In this document: piece by piece, positions 16,636 through 24,495 of the stretch
Layout of the letters: every line of letters starts with the position of its first letter
Position numbering within the stretch: the first letter of the stretch is position 1
Assembly: GCA_900552525.1 (NCBI GenBank)
Contig: UNSK01000015.1
Location: forward strand, 1-41,732
Origin: Candidatus Gastranaerophilales bacterium
Lineage (GTDB): Bacteria > Cyanobacteriota > Vampirovibrionia > Gastranaerophilales > Gastranaerophilaceae
Length of the DNA: 41,732 nt
Direction: 5' to 3'
Made by a program: the position numbers and the translations under genes
Notes under the pieces: model-generated
What the model saw: only the letters and a program-made list of their open reading frames with translations
What the model was told of the DNA's origin: nothing
Database searches by the model: none

Positions 16636-17082
16636 ATGAAAAAACTATTAACAATATTATCATTATCTGCATTATTAATGACTACAGCAGCATATGCAGC
16701 TCCGGAAGCTCAAAAAATTGCCGTTGTTGATATTCAAAAAGTTGTGGCAGCATCATCACAGGTAAAAGCTCTAAAAGCCTCACAGGATGCTAAAAATAAA
16801 GAATTAACCGCATTCATTAAAAATGCACAGGCAGACGTAAATAAACAGACAGATGCTAAAAAGAAAAAATCTCTTGCTGAATCATATGAAAAACAGCTTA
16901 AACAAAAAAGAGAAGCTAATGTAAAAGAATATACAACTAAATTAAAAGCAGCTGATGCAAACATAACAGCTCAGATAGGTAAAAAAGCTACTGAACTCGG
17001 ATACACAATGGTATTGCCTAAATCTGCAGTTGTTTGGGGCGGAGATGACATCACTGATACTATATTAAAGGTTATAAAATAG
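16636..17082 (+). CDS. OmpH/Skp-family periplasmic chaperone
   Basis: Secreted protein of 148 residues. A signal peptide (MKKLLTILSLSALLMTTAAYAA, cleavage after AYA) is followed by the OmpH/Skp pattern: a short beta strand KIAVVDIQKVV, a long Lys/Gln-rich coiled-coil (roughly 50-110), and a closing strand YTMVLPKSAVVWGG. Skp-like chaperones hold unfolded outer-membrane proteins, so its presence suggests a diderm envelope. It starts 2 nt after lgt and 5 nt before the dehydrogenase gene, in an envelope-biogenesis operon. Confidence 0.88.
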   Translation: MKKLLTILSLSALLMTTAAYAAPEAQKIAVVDIQKVVAASSQVKALKASQDAKNKELTAFIKNAQADVNKQTDAKKKKSLAESYEKQLKQKREANVKEYTTKLKAADANITAQIGKKATELGYTMVLPKSAVVWGGDDITDTILKVIK

Positions 17083-17087
17083 AAACA

Positions 17088-18128
17088 ATGAAAGCAGTTT
17101 TATTTTACGGTCCGCAAGATATAAGATATGAAGAAACCAGAATCAAACCTTTGGAAAAAGGGGAGATTCTGGTTAAAATTCAAGCAGCATTGACCTGCGG
17201 AACAGATGTAAAAACTTTTAGACGCGGCCATCCTGTTTTAATAAAAAATATCCCGTCAGGTTTTGGACATGAGTTTTCCGGTATTGTTGAAAAGGTTGCT
17301 GACGATGTCAAAAATGTTAAAGCAGGTGATAGAGTTGTATGTGCAAACTCAGCTCCTTGCGGAGAATGTTTTTATTGCAAACGCGGAGAATATAATCTCT
17401 GTGAAAATTTAAATTTATTAAACGGCGCATACGCTGAATATATTGTTGTTCCGGAAAGAATTGTAAAAAAGAATACTTTGATTTTACCTCCTAGTCTTCC
17501 TTTTGAAAAAGCAGCTTTTTCTGAACCGCTTGCTAATGTTGTACACGGAGTGGAAAGAACAGGAATTAAAGCAGGAGATAGTGTTGGTATAATAGGCATC
17601 GGGCCTATTGGTTTAATGTTTGCACGTCTTTGTAAATTAAAAGGAGCAAGAGTTATTGTAGCAGGTAGAAATCCAATTAAGCTTAAGCTTGCAGAAGAAT
17701 TTGCACATGCAGATGAAATCGTTGATTTAAAGAAATACTCCAATCCTGAAATAATTTTCAAAGATTTTTCTGATGAGAAAAAAGGACTTGATGTCGCAAT
17801 TGAATGTGTTGGTATGCCGGAGATTTGGGAACTGATATTCTCCTGTGTTAGACCAGGTGGAACTGTTCATTTCTTTGGCGGATGCAAATCAGGTTCTAAA
17901 GTGTGCTTTGACACAACAAAAATGCATTATGGCGATATGAGATTGATGAGTGTGTTCCATCACACACCTAAGTATTTCCGTCAGGCTCTTGATTTAATCG
18001 CTTCCGGCGACATTGAGGTTGATAAACTTATTACAGCAGAACTTCCGCTTGATAAAGTTGAATATGCCATGCAACAGCATATTGCAGGAAATGCAATAAA
18101 ATTTCTAATTAAACCTTTCAACTCTTAA
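17088..18128 (+). CDS. Zinc-dependent medium-chain alcohol dehydrogenase
   Basis: NAD(P)-dependent dehydrogenase of the MDR superfamily, 346 residues. Visible features: catalytic zinc region CGTDVKTF followed by GHEFSG, a structural-zinc lobe CGECFYCKRGEYNLC, and a Rossmann nucleotide site GIIGIGPIGLMFARL. The overall pattern resembles sorbitol/threonine dehydrogenase-type enzymes, but the substrate cannot be fixed from sequence. It is last in the operon after lgt and the Skp-like gene, without an obvious functional link to them. Its last 24 bases overlap the 3' end of the convergent CorC-type gene. Confidence 0.9.
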   Translation: MKAVLFYGPQDIRYEETRIKPLEKGEILVKIQAALTCGTDVKTFRRGHPVLIKNIPSGFGHEFSGIVEKVADDVKNVKAGDRVVCANSAPCGECFYCKRGEYNLCENLNLLNGAYAEYIVVPERIVKKNTLILPPSLPFEKAAFSEPLANVVHGVERTGIKAGDSVGIIGIGPIGLMFARLCKLKGARVIVAGRNPIKLKLAEEFAHADEIVDLKKYSNPEIIFKDFSDEKKGLDVAIECVGMPEIWELIFSCVRPGGTVHFFGGCKSGSKVCFDTTKMHYGDMRLMSVFHHTPKYFRQALDLIASGDIEVDKLITAELPLDKVEYAMQQHIAGNAIKFLIKPFNS

Positions 18129-19400
18129 TTTAACAATTCTGCTGGATTCTGTTTCTGTAACACAATATGAGAAATATTCATCTTGTATCTGGTCATTTGC
18201 CTGTGCAATTTTCCCGAGTTTCTTAACAAAATACCCGCCAATTGTTGTAACATCCTCATCGTTTAAAGCAACATTGAAGAACTCGCAGAATTCGTCCATA
18301 CGCATTTTCCCGCATACTTCAAACACATTTTCTGTTAATGGCTTTGCATCAACTTCCTCGTCTTCGTCAAATTCGTCCTGAACTTCCCCGAGAATTTCTT
18401 CCATAATGTCTTCATGAGTTATAAGTCCGCTTGTTCCGCCAAATTCGTCTATTACTACGGCAATCTGTGATTTATGTTTTTTAAATTCATGAGCCACTTT
18501 ATCAATAGGCATTGTTTCCGGCACAAACTGTATTTCTCTTAACAGAGCAGTAACTTCAAAATATTCTTTTTTAACAATAAGCGGGTAAATATCCTTTATA
18601 TGAATAAAGCCTATTATATGATCCAAATCACCTTCATACACAGGATATCTTGTATACTGGTTTTCTATAATTATATTATTGAGTTCTTCAATAGAAATAT
18701 CTTTTGCAACACAAACCATATCCGTTCTTGGAACCATAACCTGTGCAGCTGTTAAATCAGAAAATTTAAAAACATTTTGCAATATTTCCGCTTCTTTTTC
18801 ATTAAGTACACCACCCTTGCAGCTTGCATCAATAAGCATATTTAACTCTTCAGTAGTATGAACCATATGGTGTGAATTTGCAGGTTCTATGCGGCATAAA
18901 CGGAGCAGAAAATTTCCTAAACCGTTTAACAAAAAGATTAACGGTGCAAAAACTTTTGTAATAACAAACATTGGTTTAGCGACCCACAAGGTAGTTTTTT
19001 CAGGGTATTGAAGCGCTATTGATTTTGGCATTAATTCGCCAATCACAACATGAAGAACCGTTATCATTGCAAATGCTGCTGATACAGAAACAGTATGCGC
19101 CGCTATAGTATCCAGCTTTCCTGGAAGGAATGAAAAAAGCGGATGTATAAGCGTTGCCAGTGTAGATTCACCAACCCAGCCTATACCCAAACTTGCAATT
19201 GTTATACCTAACTGAACTGCCGCAATATAACGGTCAATATTTTTTACGGCATCAAGGGCAAGTTTTGCATTAAAGTTACCTTCATTTGCCAGCTGCTGTA
19301 TTCTTGTCTTCCGCACACCAACCAGCGCAAATTCCGCAGCTACAAAAAAACCATTCAAAAACAATAAAGAGGCTATTACTAACAAATTAAATAAAAGCAT
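18105..19400 (-). CDS. CorC/HlyC (CNNM-type) CBS-domain membrane protein
   Basis: Membrane protein of 431 residues in the hemolysin C/CorC family, members of which act in Mg2+ (or Co2+) transport or its regulation. It has an N-terminal DUF21/CNNM transmembrane domain (about 1-195, four hydrophobic segments), then two CBS domains starting at VMVPRTDMVCVAKD, and a C-terminal CorC_HlyC domain (ENVFEVCGKMRMDEFCEFF ... TIGGYFVKKLGKI). The central IAVVIDEFGGTSGLITHEDIMEEILGE is the usual CBS2 signature. Its 3' end overlaps the dehydrogenase gene on the other strand. Transcription stands alone; the terminator at 19437 separates it from the gene upstream. Confidence 0.93.
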   Translation of the reverse strand: MLLFNLLVIASLLFLNGFFVAAEFALVGVRKTRIQQLANEGNFNAKLALDAVKNIDRYIAAVQLGITIASLGIGWVGESTLATLIHPLFSFLPGKLDTIAAHTVSVSAAFAMITVLHVVIGELMPKSIALQYPEKTTLWVAKPMFVITKVFAPLIFLLNGLGNFLLRLCRIEPANSHHMVHTTEELNMLIDASCKGGVLNEKEAEILQNVFKFSDLTAAQVMVPRTDMVCVAKDISIEELNNIIIENQYTRYPVYEGDLDHIIGFIHIKDIYPLIVKKEYFEVTALLREIQFVPETMPIDKVAHEFKKHKSQIAVVIDEFGGTSGLITHEDIMEEILGEVQDEFDEDEEVDAKPLTENVFEVCGKMRMDEFCEFFNVALNDEDVTTIGGYFVKKLGKIAQANDQIQDEYFSYCVTETESSRIVKLRVERFN

Positions 19401-19436
19401 TGTTTTATAATACTATAAATTTTATAAAAAATCAAA

Positions 19437-19453
19437 AGGCGGAAAATCCGCCT
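19437..19453 (-). terminator. Hairpin terminator after the cysteine hydrolase
   Basis: Stem AGGCGGA / TCCGCCT (7 bp, 3-nt loop) lies just after the stop codon of the isochorismatase-like gene; on the minus strand it is followed by TTTGATTTTTT. Confidence 0.8.
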
Positions 19454-19458
19454 CTTAA

Positions 19459-20091
19459 TTACTTGCAAAAAGTTTCGGCATAGAACACGCCAGATCCGAA
19501 AGCACCACTGTGTTTCTTAATAATTTCCATAGCCCCGTCATAGGTAACTTCTCTTGCCCAATCTCTCTGTAATTCACATAAAACCTGCATCCAGGTTACA
19601 GGGACTGCACCTGCCTGCATCATTCTGCGTACACCAGCTTTGTGAATTTGCTTGGACTGACCGGCTGATGTATCTTCAAGAAAATAAACTTCATAACCTT
19701 CTTTAAGCATCGAAAGCACTGGAAAAGTTAAACAGACCTCTGTCCAGAGAGCACCTACTATAAGTTTCTTTCTGCCTAATTTCTTTATTGCCTCTCTCGT
19801 TGGCGCATCTTCCCACGTATTAAGAGTAGTTCTGTCATAAATAGGAAGATTTGGGAAGACTTCCGTAACTTCCGGCACCATTTTACCGCTGAAACTATCT
19901 GCTCTAACTGTTGTTAACACTGTCGGAATGTCAAAGAGTTTTGCAGTCTTGCATATGCCGGAAAGGTTATTTAATAAGACAGCTCTATTCATAGACTCTA
20001 CGCCGAAAACCATTTGCGGCTCATAATCTATTAAAACTAATCCTGCATTTTCAGGACTTAGTAATTCATAAATCCATTTACGATCGAACAT
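19459..20091 (-). CDS. Isochorismatase-like cysteine hydrolase (YcaC type)
   Basis: Soluble hydrolase of 210 residues in the isochorismatase superfamily. Asp22 in VLIDYEPQM and Cys120 in ALWTEVC are at the places of the catalytic Asp and Cys; a Lys normally completes the triad, and I cannot place it with certainty. The DRTTLNTWED and tail CELQRDWA segments resemble the YcaC subgroup, whose natural substrates are poorly known. It is a single-gene unit with its own terminator, divergent from yebC. Confidence 0.88.
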   Translation of the reverse strand: MFDRKWIYELLSPENAGLVLIDYEPQMVFGVESMNRAVLLNNLSGICKTAKLFDIPTVLTTVRADSFSGKMVPEVTEVFPNLPIYDRTTLNTWEDAPTREAIKKLGRKKLIVGALWTEVCLTFPVLSMLKEGYEVYFLEDTSAGQSKQIHKAGVRRMMQAGAVPVTWMQVLCELQRDWAREVTYDGAMEIIKKHSGAFGSGVFYAETFCK

Positions 20092-20170
20092 TATTTACTC
20101 CTTATTTTTGTACACAAAACAGATTAATATCAAAGATTATATTTTATAATCCGCCAACTTAACAAAATAC

Positions 20171-20199
20171 TTGATATACTTGTTGGTTTTAGTTATCAT
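20171..20199 (+). promoter_or_regulatory. Probable promoter of the yebC-ybaB-recR unit
   Basis: TTGATA, a 17-nt spacer, then TATCAT: near-consensus sigma70 type. It lies 41 nt before the yebC ATG. It is the best promoter-like match I see in this divergent region. Confidence 0.6.
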
Positions 20200-20239
20200 T
20201 ATTGATACAAACGAAAAGGTAATTAAAAAGGGGATATTT

Positions 20240-20998
20240 ATGAGCGGACACTCAAAATGGTCAACAATTAAACATAAAAAAGCTAAAACAGATTCGTTAA
20301 GAGCTGCTGAATTTCAGAAATTTTCACGCGAAATTATTGTAGCATCTAAACTTGGCGGACCTGACCCGGCAGGTAATTTCCGGCTCAGAACTGCGATTGA
20401 AAAAGCGAAAGCAGCAGGACTCCCGAATGATAATATTAAAAGAGCTATTGAAAAAGGCTCAGGAGCCGGTAACAATGAAAACTACGATGAAATGATTTAT
20501 GAAGGCTATGCAGCCGGAGGCGTTGCTGTTGTTATTGAAGCTATGACTGACAATAAAAACAGAACAGCAGGAGATATTAGAAGTTACTTCACAAAATTCA
20601 ACGGTAACCTTGGCGAAACTGGATGTGTAGGCTGGATGTTTGATAAAAAAGGATGTATTACTTTCAACAAAGATGATGTTGATTACGAAAAATTATTCGA
20701 AGCGGCAATAAACCTTGATGCAGAAGATATCGTTGAAGAAGATGATGAATATAAAGTTTATACTTCAATTCCAAATCTCCAGCCTGTAGCTGAAGGACTG
20801 GAAGCAGAAGGATTTAAATCAACTTCTGCAGAATTTACAAGAATTCCGCAAAATACAATTGAAGTAACAGATGAAAAAACTGCTATTAACATTATGAGAT
20901 TACTCGGCAGACTTGAAGAACACGATGACGTACAAAATGTTTATGCAAATTTTGATATTGATGATAGTTTAATGGAAAAAATAGAAGCATCTCTATAG
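20240..20998 (+). CDS. yebC: YebC/PmpR (TACO1) family protein
   Basis: Cytoplasmic protein of 252 residues. Members of this family act as transcription regulators or as translation factors that relieve ribosome stalling; which applies here is unknown. The N-terminal signature MSGHSKWSTIKHKK and the later NDNIKRAIEKGSG and YEGYAAGGVAVVIEAMTDNKNRT are diagnostic. The start at 20240 is chosen because it begins this signature and follows AGGGG; the frame is open 69 nt upstream, but that stretch contains the promoter. ybaB follows after 34 nt on the same strand. Confidence 0.95.
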   Translation: MSGHSKWSTIKHKKAKTDSLRAAEFQKFSREIIVASKLGGPDPAGNFRLRTAIEKAKAAGLPNDNIKRAIEKGSGAGNNENYDEMIYEGYAAGGVAVVIEAMTDNKNRTAGDIRSYFTKFNGNLGETGCVGWMFDKKGCITFNKDDVDYEKLFEAAINLDAEDIVEEDDEYKVYTSIPNLQPVAEGLEAEGFKSTSAEFTRIPQNTIEVTDEKTAINIMRLLGRLEEHDDVQNVYANFDIDDSLMEKIEASL

Positions 20999-21032
20999 GG
21001 GTAAATGCAATAGGGTAAGGAGGAAACAAATT

Positions 21033-21368
21033 ATGATGAACATGATGAATATGATGAAACAGGCTCAAAATATTCAGAAAAAACTGAAAGAAACTCAAGA
21101 TGAGCTTAATAAAATGGATATTTCAGGAGAAGCCGGCAATGGTTCTGTGAAAGTTATCTGCGACGGTAAAGGTTTATTCAAATCAATTAAGCTTTCAGCA
21201 GAAGCTATTAATCCTGAAAACCCGTCTTCTGTATCAGAAGATACAATTGAAATGTTAGAAGATATTATCACAACAGCTATCAATCAAACTTCTGGGAAAG
21301 CTATTAAGGTTATGGAAGAAAAAATGAAAGCTGTAACAGGCGGTATCTCAATCCCGGGCTTATTCTAG
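21033..21368 (+). CDS. ybaB: YbaB/EbfC nucleoid-associated protein
   Basis: Small DNA-binding protein (111 residues) that forms dimers and is usually encoded next to recR and dnaX. The family pattern is clear: a Met-rich start (MMNMMNMMKQAQNIQKKLKE), the GSVKVICDGKG strand, LEDIITTAINQ helix and a PGLF C-terminus. A GGAGG site precedes the ATG. Its TAG stop is immediately followed by the first copy of the repeated structured element, which separates it from recR by 92 nt. Confidence 0.95.
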   Translation: MMNMMNMMKQAQNIQKKLKETQDELNKMDISGEAGNGSVKVICDGKGLFKSIKLSAEAINPENPSSVSEDTIEMLEDIITTAINQTSGKAIKVMEEKMKAVTGGISIPGLF

Positions 21369-21457
21369 GTGCTACGCACGTAGACATTAGGTCGGTTGGC
21401 AATTCTAAAACGACAAGATTGTAGTACAACTACAAGTCAACCTCTAAATAGGACTAC
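21369..21457 (+). ncRNA. Repeated structured element, copy 1 (ybaB-recR)
   Basis: An 89-nt intergenic element starting right after the ybaB stop codon. It begins GTGCTACGCACGTAGACA, identical to copies 2 and 3. Predicted fold: head hairpin GTGC-TAC-GCAC; outer pairing GTAG with terminal CTAC (21454-21457); helix AGGTCGGT (21389-21396) with GTCAACCT (21436-21443), one mismatch; and inner hairpin TTGTAG/CTACAA (21419-21435). The recR ATG is 3 nt after its end, so the recR ribosome binding site (AGGA) lies within the 3' end of the element. Function unknown; RNA or mobile DNA element. Confidence 0.6.
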
Positions 21458-21460
21458 AAA

Positions 21461-22057
21461 ATGATTTATCCAAAATCTATAGCAGCATTAATAGAACAAT
21501 TTCAAAAGTTTCCATCCGTTGGCCCAAAATCGGCTCAACGGATGGCTTTTCAGGTTTTAAAAATGCCTGTAAGCGAAGTCGAAAAGTTTGCAAACGCAAT
21601 ACTTGATGCCAAACGCAGTGCAAAAACCTGTGAAATTTGTTTTAATATTTCAACACAGAGCCCGTGCGAAATCTGCGAATCAACAAACCGCAACCGCTCT
21701 GTGATTTGTGTTGTCGCAGAAACAAAAGACCTAATCGCAATTGAAAAAACAAATGAATACAGAGGTTTGTATCATGTTCTGCAAGGTTTAATCTCACCGA
21801 TGGATGGAATTGGAGCAGAAGATATCCGGATTAAAGAACTGCTTACAAGACTCACAAATGAAGAAGTTCAGGAAGTTATACTTGCGCTTTCCCCTTCCGT
21901 AGAAGGAGAAGCAACAAGTCTTTATTTAACAAAATTAATTAAACCTTTTGGAATAAAAATATCCAGAATTGCATTCGGACTTCCTGTCGGAGCAGATTTG
22001 GAATACGCAGACGAAGTTACACTTGCCCGTGCAATAGAAGGCAGAAGAGAATTATAA
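21461..22057 (+). CDS. recR: Recombination protein RecR
   Basis: Part of the RecFOR pathway that loads RecA at single-strand gaps. The 198-residue protein has an N-terminal helix-hairpin-helix ([20 protein letters not shown]), a zinc finger with CEICFNIS...CEIC, a Toprim domain ([28 protein letters not shown]) and a C-terminal [23 protein letters not shown] segment. Length is normal. Its 3' end overlaps the 3' end of eno by 6 bp, convergently. Its translation start is next to the structured element, which could influence its expression. Confidence 0.97.
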   Translation: MIYPKSIAALIEQFQKFPSVGPKSAQRMAFQVLKMPVSEVEKFANAILDAKRSAKTCEICFNISTQSPCEICESTNRNRSVICVVAETKDLIAIEKTNEYRGLYHVLQGLISPMDGIGAEDIRIKELLTRLTNEEVQEVILALSPSVEGEATSLYLTKLIKPFGIKISRIAFGLPVGADLEYADEVTLARAIEGRREL

Positions 22058-23365
22058 ACTAACTCCTTTAAAAGCTTTTATACCGAGATATTTACCACCG
22101 GCCCCAAGTTCTTCTTCTATTCGGATAAGTTCGTTGTATTTAGCAAGTCTGTCTGTTCTTGAAAGCGAGCCAGTTTTTATAAGTCCGCAATTAACAGCAA
22201 CTGCTAAATCTGCAATAAAGCTGTCTTCCGTTTCTCCGGAACGATGAGAAATGACTGCACTGTAGTTATTTTCTGAAGCAAGAAGTACTGCCTCCATTGT
22301 TTCAGTCAATGTACCTATTTGATTAGGTTTAATCAAAATAGAATTAGCGGCTTTTTTCTCAATACCTTCAAGCAGGCGCTTTGTATTAGTTACAAATAAA
22401 TCATCTCCTACTAATTGGCATTTATTACCCAATTTTTGTGTTAAATTCTGCCACCCTAGCCAGTCATCCTGAGCAAGCCCGTCTTCTATCGAAATTATAG
22501 GGTAATCTTGCACAAGCTCTGCCAGATAGTCAATCATTTGTTCAGAAGTCATTTTTTTATTTTCGCCTTTTAGATAATACTGACTCAAAGAACAAACACC
22601 GCCGGAGCATTCACCTTCTTCATATAGTTCAGAAGCTGCAACATCAAGACAGAGTTTAACATTATTAGTATTGTAGCCTGCTTTTTCTATAGCTGATATG
22701 ATAACTTCAATAGCATCTCTTGTTGAATTTAAATTTGGAGCGAATCCGCCTTCATCTCCGACCGTTGTTGCCAGCCCTTTTTCATTCAAAATAATCTTTA
22801 GGGTATGAAATATTTCTGAGCCTGCTTGCAATGCTTCACTAAAAGTAGACATTCCTACGGGAGAAATCATAAATTCCTGAAAATCAATATTATTATTTGC
22901 ATGCGCCCCGCCGTTTAGAATATTCATCATTGGAGTAGGTAAAACTCTTCCGTTTAAACCTCCCAAATACCTGTATAAAGGTATTCCTAAGGCTTCCGCA
23001 CCGGCCCTTGCACATGCCAGAGAAACCGCAAGCATTGCATTTGCACCGAGAGTAGACTTATTAAAACTGCCGTCCATTTCCATCATTAAGCCATCGATAA
23101 GCTGCTGGTCAAAAGCATCCTCACCAAGAAGATTTGGTGTAATAATAGAATTGATATTATCAATTGCTTTTTGTACACCTTTGCCCATATATTCACCTTT
23201 GACATTATCACGCAGCTCTTTTGCTTCATAAATACCGGTGGAAGCGCCCGAAGGGACAGATGCTCTGCCTATTGAACCGTCAATAAGCTTTACATCAACC
23301 TCTACTGTAGGATTTCCTCTTGAATCAAGAATTTGCCTTGCTCTGATATCTTCTATTTCGCACAT
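22052..23365 (-). CDS. eno: Enolase (phosphopyruvate hydratase)
   Basis: Glycolytic enzyme converting 2-phosphoglycerate to phosphoenolpyruvate; Mg2+-dependent. The 437-residue protein has the N-terminal [15 protein letters not shown] motif, a [10 protein letters not shown] segment, the signature [13 protein letters not shown] with its active-site Lys, and [19 protein letters not shown] short insert around [14 protein letters not shown] between the barrel strands looks slightly longer than usual. I use the ATG at 23365, preceded by AAGGAG, rather than the in-frame codon 21 nt upstream, which overlaps that site. Confidence 0.97.
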   Translation of the reverse strand: MCEIEDIRARQILDSRGNPTVEVDVKLIDGSIGRASVPSGASTGIYEAKELRDNVKGEYMGKGVQKAIDNINSIITPNLLGEDAFDQQLIDGLMMEMDGSFNKSTLGANAMLAVSLACARAGAEALGIPLYRYLGGLNGRVLPTPMMNILNGGAHANNNIDFQEFMISPVGMSTFSEALQAGSEIFHTLKIILNEKGLATTVGDEGGFAPNLNSTRDAIEVIISAIEKAGYNTNNVKLCLDVAASELYEEGECSGGVCSLSQYYLKGENKKMTSEQMIDYLAELVQDYPIISIEDGLAQDDWLGWQNLTQKLGNKCQLVGDDLFVTNTKRLLEGIEKKAANSILIKPNQIGTLTETMEAVLLASENNYSAVISHRSGETEDSFIADLAVAVNCGLIKTGSLSRTDRLAKYNELIRIEEELGAGGKYLGIKAFKGVSL

Positions 23366-23438
23366 AATTTTATCTCCTTCCTGCAAAGAAGTTTATTCAA
23401 GTATATTAATAAAATCTATTCTACAATCAGATATATTT

Positions 23439-23466
23439 TTGATTTTTTCAGAGAAATGAATATAAT
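23439..23466 (+). promoter_or_regulatory. Promoter for a probably leaderless transcript
   Basis: TTGATT, 16-nt spacer and a consensus TATAAT at 23461-23466. The start codon is only 6 nt after the -10 box, so transcription would begin at or beside the ATG, and no ribosome binding site fits. This implies a leaderless mRNA. Confidence 0.55.
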
Positions 23467-23472
23467 ATAAAT

Positions 23473-24120
23473 ATGAAAAAGTTTTTTATCTGTTTAATCA
23501 TAATGAGCTTTGCCCTTCCATCCCACGCTTTTTTCTGGAATAAAAAAGATAAAGCGCTGGAAAAAGAGCTTCAGGGTAAGGGTTATGCCGGAACTTTACC
23601 CAACCTTGGAGATAAAATAGAAAAAACTAAGACAAAAGTAACAACCCCGATTTTTGAATCGCAGGACGGTTTTAATAATCCTTCTGATTTAAAGCCGGTT
23701 CCTAAAGATAATCCGGCCTTCATTAACATTATTCAGAAAAAAGATAAAACATCAGAATTTACCAATGATGCAGCTGAAATCATCCCGATGCTTGAAAAAC
23801 TTGTCGACTGCATAGATGATAACGAAAATTTACAGCTTTTTATTACAAAAGCCAATCTGTTAACATTAAACATTGATAACCTTACTGAAAAATACAATGG
23901 GAAACCGGAAAGCTACTACGAATCATTTAGAAAGCTGCAGGAAGTTAACAGGTATGTTAAATCTATTGCAGCACTTAGACGCGAAGCCGTAACTTACCAG
24001 AGATATCTTGCTTATTCCTCAAGCGGGTCAATCTATAATCCCGATAACATAAATCAGCAGCTTCAATATTTGCTTGAAGAACTAAACTCTGCAATACTCT
24101 TGTTAAGAAGTGATGGATAA
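23473..24120 (+). CDS. Secreted hypothetical protein, 215 residues
   Basis: Not recognised. A clear signal peptide (MKKFFICLIIMSFALPSHA, cleavage before FFWNKK) shows export. The mature part begins with a Lys-rich stretch (KKDKALEKELQGKGYAGTLP), then a helical C-terminal region with a LEKLVDCIDDNENLQLF segment and several tyrosines. It has no lipobox cysteine and no second membrane span. The signal peptide fixes the start at 23473. Its last 18 bases overlap the crcB gene on the other strand. Function unknown. Confidence 0.8.
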   Translation: MKKFFICLIIMSFALPSHAFFWNKKDKALEKELQGKGYAGTLPNLGDKIEKTKTKVTTPIFESQDGFNNPSDLKPVPKDNPAFINIIQKKDKTSEFTNDAAEIIPMLEKLVDCIDDNENLQLFITKANLLTLNIDNLTEKYNGKPESYYESFRKLQEVNRYVKSIAALRREAVTYQRYLAYSSSGSIYNPDNINQQLQYLLEELNSAILLLRSDG

Positions 24121-24495
24121 CCTGTAATTTGCGGCGAGAAACCCTGCTAATGTAAATAATAGACCGAGCAGGCAGCTTAACAGCATATAACCTGCACCGT
24201 GAATAATTTTTCCGTCTTTAAAAAAAGAAAAAACTTCATAATTAAAAGTGCTGAATGTTGTCAAACCGCCAAGAAACCCTACTGTTATAAATAATTTTAA
24301 GTGCTGAGGCAAAAGCGCAGTCTTATTTAAAGTAAGCCCGAAAATGTATCCTATCGCAAAGCATCCGGCGATATTAACAACAAAGGTTCCTACATAAGGC
24401 ATTCCAAAGCATTTTCCTGCACATAAAGTCATTAAATACCTGAGTACAGCACCTATGCCTCCTCCCGCAAAAACTGCTACTAATTCATATAACAT
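24103..24495 (-). CDS. crcB: Fluoride channel CrcB/Fluc
   Basis: Small membrane protein (130 residues, four hydrophobic helices) that exports fluoride. The family pattern is visible in order: GGGIGAVLRYL, FVVNIAGCFAIGYIFG and GFLGGLTTFSTFNYE, the last carrying the conserved TTFSTF of the pore. It starts on the base next to the polA stop, with an AGAGG site inside polA, so the two are co-transcribed. I see no fluoride riboswitch, since there is no intergenic leader in front of it. Confidence 0.94.
   Translation of the reverse strand: MLYELVAVFAGGGIGAVLRYLMTLCAGKCFGMPYVGTFVVNIAGCFAIGYIFGLTLNKTALLPQHLKLFITVGFLGGLTTFSTFNYEVFSFFKDGKIIHGAGYMLLSCLLGLLFTLAGFLAANYRLSITS

Noticed and set aside
24103..24495. 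Fluoride riboswitch in front of crcB
   Set aside because: crcB begins directly at the polA stop codon; there is no leader that could hold one.
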